Positions 39,472 through 47,820 of a stretch of 64,000 nt of DNA are shown in pieces (position 1 is the stretch's first letter; each line of letters starts with the position of its first letter). The DNA is taken from contig NC_014734.1 of NCBI RefSeq assembly GCF_000183135.1, forward strand, positions 3,286,001-3,350,000, read 5' to 3'. The notes under the pieces were generated by a model that did not search any database, had not been told where the DNA came from, and worked only from the letters and a program-made list of their open reading frames with translations. This DNA is from Paludibacter propionicigenes WB4 (GTDB taxonomy: Bacteria; Bacteroidota; Bacteroidia; Bacteroidales; Paludibacteraceae). Position numbers and translations under genes: made by a program.

Positions 39472-41217
39472 TTACCAGAAATACCAGTAGAATGCAGCAC
39501 AAATAGCTACTACACCTAGTGAAGCAATAACATCCCACTTATTCCAACTGTTTTTTATAAGTGCTTTGTAATCGCCTTTAAAACTAATTGCATCAACCTG
39601 TTGAGCTGAAGGTTTCGCAGTAACGAAAGAAACAAGCACCATCATTACCATGATGAAAACAAGCAACCAGATTTCAAAGATCAGCCAGTTAGTATGCCAG
39701 AACCATCTGGTTGATTCCCAGAATGTGCCTGTCATCACGTCTTTACCTGTATTGGTGAATACGTTGGTCAACAAGCGAGCCATACCAATCAGGAATCCGA
39801 TAATCAAACCGGCTTCACCAGCTTTAGGTGTAATCTTTTTAGAGAATATACCCATTACGAATACAGCTACCATGGCTGGAGCCAACAGTGACTGAATACC
39901 TTGCAGGTATGAATACAGACTACCCAGGCTCATCATTACCGGAATCCAGATAATTCCAAGTACTACTACTACAACTGTTGCAGCACGACCTACAAAAACA
40001 TATCTGGCTTCACTCTTATCCTTAAACATTGGTTTGTAAAAGTCTTCGGTGAACAGTGTAGCACAAGAGTTGAAGAATGCCGCCAACGAAGCAACCAGTG
40101 CCGATACGAAACCGATGGTTACAATACCTTTTACACCGGCAGGCAATACAAACTTAACCATAGAACCAAATGCAGTATCCGGATTGTCTAATGAGAAACC
40201 ACTGCCCGGACGTGCTGCCAATGCTGCGGCAACCATACCCGGAATAAGGAACATAAATACAGGAAGAATTTTGAAGTAACCTGCAGCGATAGTACCTCTA
40301 CGGGCACGTTTCATTACCACATCATTAGCTTCACCTTTTGTTTGTCCCAATACACGTTGAACGATATGTTGGTCGGTAGCCCAATACCAGAAACCGATAA
40401 TGGAAGCTCCGATAAATACCCAGAAACCGGGATAATCGTCATACAATGGGTCACCTGTTTCGAGGTGGAACATGTGGTTTGTACCATAAGCATGTCCGTC
40501 TGCTCCGATGCTCATTGCTCTGGCGTGATCCATCATAGCAGTCCATCCGTGAGCAACATTACCATCGCCCAAGGCTGATAATCCTAAGAAAAGTACCAGG
40601 AATGAACCAATGATAAGAATAGGCGTTTGGATAGCCGACAGTGTCATTACACCTTTCATACCTCCAAATACTGTAAATATACCTGTTAGCACGATCAGAC
40701 CGATAGCTCCGTACCAGAAAGGTAAGCCAAGCAGACTTTCCATAAAGATACCTCCGGTAAATGCTGTTACACTCACTTTGGTCAATACGTATGCAATCAG
40801 TGTAATGATTGACAACCAAGAACCTGTGCGGGGTGTGTAACGGTTTTTAAGAAAATCGGGCATGGTAATGATTTTTCCCAACTTCATATTCATGTGTTGG
40901 TAGAATGGCACAAATAACCAACCCAGGATAAGAATCATCCAACCCTGCATTTCCCAGTGAGCCATACCTACACCCGATTTTGCACCGGTTCCGGCAAGAC
41001 CTACAAGGTGTTCTGAACCAATGTTTGCTGCAAAGATAGCCGCACCAATGATATACCATGGTTCGCCTTTACCGAACAGGTAATCTTCGCTGTTTGCTCC
41101 TTGTTGCAAACGCTTGTCTTTTTGTACCGAGCGCCATACTGCCCAGGCTACGCCCAAAATCCCAACGGCTAGTATCAGCCAGTCGAGCCAAATAAATTCA
41201 TGTGAACTCCAATTCAT
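39472..41217 (-). CDS. Sodium:solute symporter (SSS family), likely L-arabinose uptake
   Basis: A 581-residue membrane protein with about 14 helices. Family motifs: GEPWYIIGAAIFAANIGSEH near residues 50-70, WLFVPFYQHMNMKLGKIITMPDFL, GGMKGVMTLSAIQTPILIIG, FNSCATLFTEDFYKP and GSLYSYLQGIQSLLAP. It closely resembles Bacteroidetes sodium/glucose-galactose cotransporters. The position between ribulokinase and mutarotase genes indicates L-arabinose as the substrate, driven by the sodium gradient. It starts 20 bp after the araB stop. Confidence 0.92.
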   Translation of the reverse strand: MNWSSHEFIWLDWLILAVGILGVAWAVWRSVQKDKRLQQGANSEDYLFGKGEPWYIIGAAIFAANIGSEHLVGLAGTGAKSGVGMAHWEMQGWMILILGWLFVPFYQHMNMKLGKIITMPDFLKNRYTPRTGSWLSIITLIAYVLTKVSVTAFTGGIFMESLLGLPFWYGAIGLIVLTGIFTVFGGMKGVMTLSAIQTPILIIGSFLVLFLGLSALGDGNVAHGWTAMMDHARAMSIGADGHAYGTNHMFHLETGDPLYDDYPGFWVFIGASIIGFWYWATDQHIVQRVLGQTKGEANDVVMKRARRGTIAAGYFKILPVFMFLIPGMVAAALAARPGSGFSLDNPDTAFGSMVKFVLPAGVKGIVTIGFVSALVASLAAFFNSCATLFTEDFYKPMFKDKSEARYVFVGRAATVVVVVLGIIWIPVMMSLGSLYSYLQGIQSLLAPAMVAVFVMGIFSKKITPKAGEAGLIIGFLIGMARLLTNVFTNTGKDVMTGTFWESTRWFWHTNWLIFEIWLLVFIMVMMVLVSFVTAKPSAQQVDAISFKGDYKALIKNSWNKWDVIASLGVVAICAAFYWYFW

Positions 41218-41237
41218 GATTTTTTATTATTATTGAT

Positions 41238-42905
41238 TTAAGAAAATAGTTCTTTTTCAGTAAACTGACCAAGTTTGATGTAGTTTTTGTATAACTCTTT
41301 GTACAGTTCTACATTTTCTTTGTTCGGGAAATATTCAGAAGCAAATCCCATACCCATAGCTTTTTGAGCATCTTCCACTTTGTCATAAACGCCTGCTACT
41401 ACAGCAGCAAACATCGATGTTCCGAAAGCACAAGCCTGTTCGGCTCTGGCAACTTTAATAGGCATATTCAGTACATCGGCCAGTGTTTGCATTACGAAAG
41501 GAGATTTCAATGCGATACCACCGATACCGATGATTTCTTTGATTTCAACACCATTTTCGATAAAGCGATCAACGATAGCTTTTGATCCGTAAGCTGTTGC
41601 TTCAACCAAAGCACGGAAAATAAGAGGAGCTGAGCTTCCCAGATTTAATCCGGTGATAGTTCCTTTTACCAGTTGGTTAGCGTCAGGAGTACGACGTCCA
41701 TTCATCCAGTCGGTAGCCAAAACAGTTGATTCGGAAACAGGCACCTTAGCAGCTTCAACAGAAAGTGCAGGAATGATTTGATCTATCGATTCTTCAATAA
41801 GTTTTTTCTTGGTTTCAGCATCAATTAACGTACTCTTAGAAAGTATGTTTTCAATTGGCCATGCTAAAACGTTTTTGAACCAGGCATATACATCACCGAA
41901 GGCCGATTGTCCGGCTTCCAGTCCAATCATGCCGGGGATAACTGATCCATCAACTTGTCCGCAAATACCCGGAATAAGTTTATGACCCATTTCTTCGTAA
42001 CTGGAAACCATAATGTCGCAGGTAGAAGTTCCGATAACGCGTACCAAAGCACCCGGTTTAACTTCGGCACCTACTGCACCCATGTGGCAATCGAATGCAC
42101 CTACAGCAACAGCAACATTGGTTGTTAAGCCTAAACGAGCTGCCCATTCTTCTGTTAAGTTTCCTACTTTTTTATCGCTTGGACATGTGTCAGTATACAG
42201 ACGTTGACGATAGCCGGCCAATAATGGATCAAGTGTAGTCAGGAATTGTTCTGAAGGTAAGCCACCCCATTTTTCCAACCACATAGCTTTGTGACCGGAA
42301 GCACAACGGCTGCGGCAAATAACAGATGGATCGGTTTTGTCGGTAATCAAGCCCGGCAACCAATCGCAGTGTTCAACGATAGAATATGCGGCATTACGTA
42401 CTTTTTCGTCAACACGAAGTACGTGCAATGCTTTTGCCCAAAACCATTCGGATGAATAGATACCTCCTTCGTAAGAAGTATAGTCAATATCCCATTTTGA
42501 AGCTAAGTCATTAATTTCCTGGGCTTCTTTAATGGCGGTATGATCTTTCCACAATACGAACATTGCATTTGGATTTTCTGCAAATTCAGGTAGTAATGAA
42601 AGTGGTGTACCGTTTTTGTCGGTAAATACTGGAGTACTTCCGGTGGTGTCAAATGCAATACCAACTACTTTTTCGGCAGTTCCGGCAGGGCATTTTGATA
42701 AGGCAGTTTTTACGGTATATTCCAATCCTTCAATATAATCAAGCGGGTGCTGACGATATTGATTTGCTGTTGGAACACAATATTTTCCTTCCATCCAACG
42801 TGGATAATATTTTACTGCTGAAGCCATTTCCTCACCTGTGGCAGCGTTTACTACTACTGCGCGACAAGAATCGCTTCCATAATCTAAACCTATAACGTAT
42901 TTCAT
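41238..42905 (-). CDS. araB: Ribulokinase
   Basis: A 555-residue FGGY-family kinase phosphorylating L-ribulose to L-ribulose-5-phosphate with ATP. The N-terminal VIGLDYGSDSCRAVVVNA is the ATP-phosphate loop. DTTGSTPVFTD and LWKDHTA follow, VGAFDCHMGAVGAEVKPG (about 290) includes the catalytic Asp region, and DWMNGRRTPDAN and the C-terminal IGGIALKSPFVMQTLADVL are ribulokinase-type FGGY signatures. The length fits araB. It lies between araA and the symporter. A repeat-rich hairpin occupies the 78-bp gap from araA. Confidence 0.97.
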   Translation of the reverse strand: MKYVIGLDYGSDSCRAVVVNAATGEEMASAVKYYPRWMEGKYCVPTANQYRQHPLDYIEGLEYTVKTALSKCPAGTAEKVVGIAFDTTGSTPVFTDKNGTPLSLLPEFAENPNAMFVLWKDHTAIKEAQEINDLASKWDIDYTSYEGGIYSSEWFWAKALHVLRVDEKVRNAAYSIVEHCDWLPGLITDKTDPSVICRSRCASGHKAMWLEKWGGLPSEQFLTTLDPLLAGYRQRLYTDTCPSDKKVGNLTEEWAARLGLTTNVAVAVGAFDCHMGAVGAEVKPGALVRVIGTSTCDIMVSSYEEMGHKLIPGICGQVDGSVIPGMIGLEAGQSAFGDVYAWFKNVLAWPIENILSKSTLIDAETKKKLIEESIDQIIPALSVEAAKVPVSESTVLATDWMNGRRTPDANQLVKGTITGLNLGSSAPLIFRALVEATAYGSKAIVDRFIENGVEIKEIIGIGGIALKSPFVMQTLADVLNMPIKVARAEQACAFGTSMFAAVVAGVYDKVEDAQKAMGMGFASEYFPNKENVELYKELYKNYIKLGQFTEKELFS

Positions 42906-42915
42906 ATTTTTTTAA

Positions 42916-42980
42916 GTAAGTAAGAGGCAAGAGGTAAGAGGTAAGTACTTGCGGCTTACCTCTTACTCCTTACTCCTGAT
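42916..42980 (-). repeat. Hairpin of GTAAGAGG repeats between araA and araB
   Basis: AAGAGGTAAG (42936-42945) and CTTACCTCTT (42955-42964) form a perfect 10-bp stem with a 9-base loop. Additional AAGAGG and CTTACTCC copies extend the symmetry. It lies wholly inside the operon, 20 bp after the araA stop. Confidence 0.75.
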
Positions 42981-42983
42981 TAT

Positions 42984-44486
42984 TTATCTAAGTGCTTTAT
43001 TCAACATGTAATAAACTTCGTTATTGCGAATGTCTTGTTTGAAAGTGCGGATGGTAGTGTCCTTATCGATAACCAATAATTCAACATCCAGAATTTCTGC
43101 ATAGTCTTCCAACATTTCGGTGGTAACAGCAAACGAGAAGCTTGAGTGGTGTGTTCCTCCTGCAGTAATCCATGCACCGGCACCAACTTCAAGGTTAGGT
43201 TGTGGAATCCACAATGCACAAGCTACAGGTAATTTTGGAAGTGGTTGCGGTTTGATAACTTTCACTTCGTTCACAATCATACGGAAACGGTTACCCATGT
43301 CAATGATTGTAGCTGCAACTCCTTCGCCTTCGTGAGCCTGGAAGATGAGACGAGCACAAACACCAGCATCGCCAATACCTAAGAAATGTACTTCAACACG
43401 TGGCTTGTTAGCGGTGATTTCCGGGCTGATTTCCAACATGTGAGCCTGAAGAATAGAGCTGTTAGCTCCATCAAAGTTCAATACATAATCTTCGAGGAAT
43501 GAAGATCCGCCTGGTAGACCCTGAGCCATAACCCACATGGTACGGCAAAGAGCAGCTGTTTTCCAGTCGCCTTCTGCACCGAATCCGTAACCTTCTGCCA
43601 TCAGACGTTGTGATGCAAAGCCCATCAACTGGCTCATGCCTTCCAACTCATTAAAGCTGGTGGTGAAACCTTTAGCACCTTTGTCTTGCAAGAAACGACG
43701 TAAACCGATTTCCTGAGCAGCTGCTTTACGAACAACATCGTATTTATCAGTCCCTTTTTTGCAGTCATCAGCAAAGTCATACTGTTTTTCGTATTCAGCA
43801 ACCAATGCGTCAATTTCAGCTTCGGTTACAGCTTCTACGTAAGGCACAAGCTTAGCAATCGGAGCGTTATCAACGTGGTAACCCAAACGGATTTCAGCTT
43901 CCACTTTATCTCCATCGGTTACGGCTACATTGTTCATGTTATCACCAAAACGGATAATCAACAAGTCCTGAGCATCGTTATGAGCTGCAGCAACGCGCAT
44001 CCAAGTTGCAATTTTATCGTGAGTAGACTTATCTTTCCAGTAACCTACAACGATTTTACGAGGTTTGCGAAGACGACTTGTGATATGACCAAATTCACGG
44101 TCACCGTGAGCCGATTGATTAAGGTTCATGAAGTCCATGTCAATTTCCGACCATGGAATTACTTCATTAAATTGAGTGTGAAGGTGCAATAATGGTTTTT
44201 TGTAATCCATCAAGCCATGAATCCACATTTTAGCAGGAGAGAAAGTATGCATCCATGTTATCAAACCGATACATTTTGTATCACCGTTGGCAGCACGCAT
44301 AATTTCTGATATTTCAGAAGAAGAATTAGCTGTTCCTTTATATACTACTTTTACAGGTAGATTGCCTGAGGCGTTTAATCCTGCAACCATTTCGTTTGAG
44401 TGTGCGTCTACTTTTACAACTGCATCACCACCGTACAGCAGCTGAGCTCCTGTTACGAACCATACTTCTAAATTTTCGAATGCCAT
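42984..44486 (-). CDS. araA: L-arabinose isomerase
   Basis: A 500-residue enzyme converting L-arabinose to L-ribulose. Typical segments: LEVWFVTGAQLLYGGDAVVK at the start, TWMHTFSPAKMWI, LHLHTQFNEVIPW, FTTSFNELEGMSQLMGFASQRLMAEGYGFGAEGDWKTAAL (metal Glu residues), and GTHHSSFSF near the C-terminus. It is the central catabolic gene of the cluster. It starts 37 bp after the arabinofuranosidase stop. Confidence 0.98.
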   Translation of the reverse strand: MAFENLEVWFVTGAQLLYGGDAVVKVDAHSNEMVAGLNASGNLPVKVVYKGTANSSSEISEIMRAANGDTKCIGLITWMHTFSPAKMWIHGLMDYKKPLLHLHTQFNEVIPWSEIDMDFMNLNQSAHGDREFGHITSRLRKPRKIVVGYWKDKSTHDKIATWMRVAAAHNDAQDLLIIRFGDNMNNVAVTDGDKVEAEIRLGYHVDNAPIAKLVPYVEAVTEAEIDALVAEYEKQYDFADDCKKGTDKYDVVRKAAAQEIGLRRFLQDKGAKGFTTSFNELEGMSQLMGFASQRLMAEGYGFGAEGDWKTAALCRTMWVMAQGLPGGSSFLEDYVLNFDGANSSILQAHMLEISPEITANKPRVEVHFLGIGDAGVCARLIFQAHEGEGVAATIIDMGNRFRMIVNEVKVIKPQPLPKLPVACALWIPQPNLEVGAGAWITAGGTHHSSFSFAVTTEMLEDYAEILDVELLVIDKDTTIRTFKQDIRNNEVYYMLNKALR

Positions 44487-44523
44487 GATAGTCTAATTTT
44501 ATTATTTGTTATTTAGTTTTTAT

Positions 44524-46056
44524 TTATAATTCAAGCGATATTATTGATTTTGCCGGTACATTCACCGTCAAACCTGTTTTTGTTATTTTAGCGTCTTTGA
44601 AAACTGCCGGAACCACTACGTTCGGATTTTCAAATGTATTGTGCGAATCAATCGTTTTAGCCGTCAAAATCTTACCTTCAACCTTTGTGATTTTTACATT
44701 AGGAAGATCTATTGTCACTTTTTGATCTTTGTCCAAATCAACATTTGTCAGCGTTATATGAATCAACCCTTTTGAATCTTTGGATGCTGATGCATTTACA
44801 ATCGGGAATTTTGTTTTGTTATATGTCAACGAATCACTTGTAACCTCAAGTGGTAAGTATGTAGCGCCCATATGAACTTTGTACATGTTGAAAACATGAT
44901 ACGTCGGTGTAAGCACCATTTTTGGTCCTTCGGTAAGAATCATTGCTTGCAATACATTCACTACTTGCGCAATGTTTGTCATTTTTACACGCTCTGCATA
45001 TTTGTTGAAAATATTCAAATTTAATGCTGCTACAAAAGCATCACGCAACGTATTTTGTTGATAAAGGGCTGTATGATTTCCGGGCTCTTGATCCCACCAT
45101 GTTCCCCATTCATCTACCATTAACGCAACTTTGTTTTTCGGATCATATTTATCCATGATAGCAATATGTTTTTTAATCATATCATCAATCTCAAGAGTCT
45201 TGCTTATGGTCCACAAATAATCGTTCTTGTCAAATTTAGTAGCAGAGCCTTTGCTTCCTTCCCAGCCTTTACAAGTGTAATAATGCAATGAAATGCCTTC
45301 CATTTTATTGCCGATATTCTTCATCAGTGTTTCTGTCCAGTTATAATCTACATCGCTGGCACCACTGGCAATTTTGAACAGTTTATTACCGTCATATTCA
45401 CGACAATAAGTAGAATATCTTTTGTAAACGTCCGAATAGAATTGTGCAGTCATATTTCCTCCACAACCCCAGCTTTCGTTACCAACACCTAAGTATTTCA
45501 GTTTCCATGGTTTTTCACGTCCGTTTTGACGACGTAAATTAGCCATTGGACTATTTCCTGCAGAGGTAATATACTCAACCCATTTAGCCAATTCCTCAAC
45601 GGTTCCACTACCAACGTTACCACTCAAATAAGGTTCGCAATCAAGCATTTCGCACAGATTGAAAAACTCATTCGTTCCGAAACTATTGTCTTCGATTACA
45701 CCACCCCAGTTGTTGTTCGATATGGTTGGACGTTTTTCACGAGGACCAACTCCATCCATCCAGTGGTATTCATCGGCAAAACAACCGCCCGGCCAACGCA
45801 ATACAGGTACTTTAAGCTCCTTAATTGCATTAAAAACATCGGTTCTATAACCTTTGATATTCGGAATGGGCGAATTTTCGCCAACCCAAATACCTCCATA
45901 AATACAGCTACCCAAATGTTCTGAGAACTGGCCGTAAATTTCTTTACTAATTTGCGTTTTGCCCTGATCGGCATGGATCGTAATTTTAGAAGCTCCTGTT
46001 TGAGCAGAGATTGTCATTGCTGACAATAAAGATGCGACTAAGAATATTTTTTTCAT
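44524..46056 (-). CDS. Secreted alpha-L-arabinofuranosidase (GH51)
   Basis: 510 residues with a signal peptide (MKKIFLVASLLSAMTISAQ). The GH51 catalytic barrel shows GQFSEHLGSCIYGGIW, RWPGGCFADEYHWMDGVGPR, and the acid/base Glu in YLGVGNESWGCGGNMTA (near 195). The nucleophile Glu is in ALMVDEWGTWWDQEPG (near 315). A C-terminal beta-sandwich follows. It removes terminal arabinofuranosyl residues from arabinan or arabinoxylan oligosaccharides in the periplasm, supplying arabinose for the other products of the cluster. Confidence 0.95.
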   Translation of the reverse strand: MKKIFLVASLLSAMTISAQTGASKITIHADQGKTQISKEIYGQFSEHLGSCIYGGIWVGENSPIPNIKGYRTDVFNAIKELKVPVLRWPGGCFADEYHWMDGVGPREKRPTISNNNWGGVIEDNSFGTNEFFNLCEMLDCEPYLSGNVGSGTVEELAKWVEYITSAGNSPMANLRRQNGREKPWKLKYLGVGNESWGCGGNMTAQFYSDVYKRYSTYCREYDGNKLFKIASGASDVDYNWTETLMKNIGNKMEGISLHYYTCKGWEGSKGSATKFDKNDYLWTISKTLEIDDMIKKHIAIMDKYDPKNKVALMVDEWGTWWDQEPGNHTALYQQNTLRDAFVAALNLNIFNKYAERVKMTNIAQVVNVLQAMILTEGPKMVLTPTYHVFNMYKVHMGATYLPLEVTSDSLTYNKTKFPIVNASASKDSKGLIHITLTNVDLDKDQKVTIDLPNVKITKVEGKILTAKTIDSHNTFENPNVVVPAVFKDAKITKTGLTVNVPAKSIISLEL

Positions 46057-46103
46057 TTGCGAGTAATATGTGTTTTGTTTTTCAGATTTTTATAGGTAAA
46101 ACA

Positions 46104-46787
46104 TTATTGTCCGTAATACGCTCCGGGTCCGTGTTTGCGGTAAAAGTGTTTTTTTACCAGATGCTTATCCATTGTCAGCTCCGGATTGATATTGAAAGAG
46201 ATGTAAGCCATTTTGGCAACTTGCTCCATCACTGCGGCATTATGTACAGCATCGTGTGCGTCTTTGCCCCAAGAGAACGGTCCATGATTTTTTACAATGA
46301 CTCCAGGAATATAATCAGGATTCAATCCATAGAAACGGGTAATAATCACTTTGCCGGTTTCGGCTTCATATTCACCCTCTACTTCTTGTTGCGTAAGTCC
46401 ACGGGTACATGGTATCGCAGCGCTAAAATAGTCTGAGTGAGTAGTTCCAATGTTTGGAATATCTTTACCTGCCTGAGCCCACGAAGTAGCATACGTTGAA
46501 TGTGTGTGAACAACTCCGCCGATATTGGGAAAAGCTCTGTAAAGAGCCACGTGGGTAGGAGTGTCCGAAGATGGTTTTAGTTTTCCTTCCACCACTTTGC
46601 CGAATAAGTCTACCACTACCATATCGTCGGCAGTCATAGTATCGTATGATACGCCTGAAGGTTTAATAACTACTAACCCTGTTTCACGGTCGATACCGCT
46701 TACATTTCCCCAGGTAAATATTACCAATCCATGTTTTACCAAGTCAAGATTTGCTTTGAAAACTTCTTCTTTTAATTGCTCTAACAT
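46104..46787 (-). CDS. araD: L-ribulose-5-phosphate 4-epimerase
   Basis: A 227-residue class II aldolase-fold enzyme converting L-ribulose-5-phosphate to D-xylulose-5-phosphate. Motifs: [23 protein letters not shown] (about 24-46), [18 protein letters not shown] with two Zn His (about 93-99), the third Zn His in [20 protein letters not shown] (about 170-190), and the C-terminal HGPGAYYGQ. It is the first enzyme gene after araR in the cluster. The product enters the pentose phosphate pathway. Confidence 0.97.
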   Translation of the reverse strand: MLEQLKEEVFKANLDLVKHGLVIFTWGNVSGIDRETGLVVIKPSGVSYDTMTADDMVVVDLFGKVVEGKLKPSSDTPTHVALYRAFPNIGGVVHTHSTYATSWAQAGKDIPNIGTTHSDYFSAAIPCTRGLTQQEVEGEYEAETGKVIITRFYGLNPDYIPGVIVKNHGPFSWGKDAHDAVHNAAVMEQVAKMAYISFNINPELTMDKHLVKKHFYRKHGPGAYYGQ

Positions 46788-46849
46788 AAGTTTTTGAATA
46801 ATTTATAAAGTAATATATGTGAATTAAACAGACAATTCTTATAGCTTTG

Positions 46850-47542
46850 TTACAACGAGAAATGCAATCCCTGCTCTATTAGCTGATCGTATTTCTCTTT
46901 GTTGAATCGATAATAGAAAGCTCCTCTTTTGGATGAGCTTTTATCTTTCTCTTCCATTTTTTCCAAAATATCCATTGTTAATAATTTCTTTCTGAAATTA
47001 CGTTTGTCGATGCGTTCCTGATAAATCGATTCGTACAAACTCTGCAACGTTGGCAAGGTAAATTGATCGCCCAGCAGGTTGAAGCCAATTGGCTTAATGG
47101 CTGCTTTTCGCTGAAGGATATTGATTGTATTATCTACCATTTTTTTATGGTCGAAAATAAGTTCCGGCAATTGAGTAATTCTGACCCAGCGGGTATTGTG
47201 CTTTTCGATAAGCGACGAATCAAACAAATCCATATCAACTAAAGCAAAATAAGCAATGGAGATAACGCGGTCGGCCAAATCACGGTTGAGCTCGCCATAG
47301 GCTCCTACTTGTTCCATGAAGATATTATCAATGCCGGTGTATTCTTCAACCACCCTTTTGGCTGCTTCATTTATACTCTCAGTCGCGTTTACGAACCCTC
47401 CCATCAGCGACCATCCTCCTTTTAGCGGCTCCATTCGACGGCGGGCAATAAGAATTTGTAGTTCATTGTCCCGAAAGCCCATAATTATACAGTCGACAGC
47501 TACAAGAAATGTGTCTTTATTTTGATAAAATGTAGAATTCAT
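46850..47542 (-). CDS. araR: Nudix-type transcriptional regulator of arabinose utilisation (AraR)
   Basis: 230 residues: a Nudix domain (about 10-145) followed by a winged helix (about 160-230; DQFTLPTLQSLYESIYQERIDKRNFRKKLL). The Nudix box GGFVNATESINEAAKRVVEE has lost key catalytic Glu residues (the Arg-Glu pair reads Arg-Val, and a Tyr replaces a later Glu), as expected for a sensor rather than a hydrolase. AraR of Bacteroides is a Nudix-family repressor released by arabinose, and position at the head of the cluster fits that. Palindromes upstream (47635-47657, 47731-47761) are candidate operators. Confidence 0.88.
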   Translation of the reverse strand: MNSTFYQNKDTFLVAVDCIIMGFRDNELQILIARRRMEPLKGGWSLMGGFVNATESINEAAKRVVEEYTGIDNIFMEQVGAYGELNRDLADRVISIAYFALVDMDLFDSSLIEKHNTRWVRITQLPELIFDHKKMVDNTINILQRKAAIKPIGFNLLGDQFTLPTLQSLYESIYQERIDKRNFRKKLLTMDILEKMEEKDKSSSKRGAFYYRFNKEKYDQLIEQGLHFSL

Positions 47543-47634
47543 TCAGTATTAAATAAGGAAAAACATCAAGTTGCAAATCACTAATATCCAAATGTGTATA
47601 TTTATTTCGTTTGAAAAGTAACATTCTTTTACAA

Positions 47635-47657
47635 ACAAGTGTAAAGAAAACACTTGT
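47635..47657. promoter_or_regulatory. Candidate AraR operator 1
   Basis: Perfect 8-bp inverted repeat ACAAGTGT/ACACTTGT with a 7-base spacer (23 bp in all), 92 bp upstream of araR. Position and symmetry fit a dimeric regulator. Confidence 0.5.
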
Positions 47658-47730
47658 TAGGTAATTATCGATAGGTAAAAACATGTTTTACAACACGATT
47701 TTGAAAAAATCGAATTATTAACTGATTTGC

Positions 47731-47761
47731 AATATTATTGAGTCGGTTTTGCAATAATATT
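47731..47761. promoter_or_regulatory. Candidate operator 2 or hairpin
   Basis: Perfect 10-bp arms AATATTATTG/CAATAATATT with an 11-base spacer, between araR and the terminator of the peptidase gene. All A/T-rich, so it could arise by composition. Confidence 0.35.
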
Positions 47762-47764
47762 CAA

Positions 47765-47798
47765 GAAAAAAGGCACTCACATTATTTGCGAGTGCCTT
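47765..47798 (-). terminator. Terminator after the S46 peptidase gene
   Basis: Stem GGCACTC/GAGTGCC (47772-47778 and 47790-47796), 11-base loop, followed on the minus strand by six T. Confidence 0.85.
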
Positions 47799-47820
47799 TC
47801 CATATTCTGAAAATGGGTTG

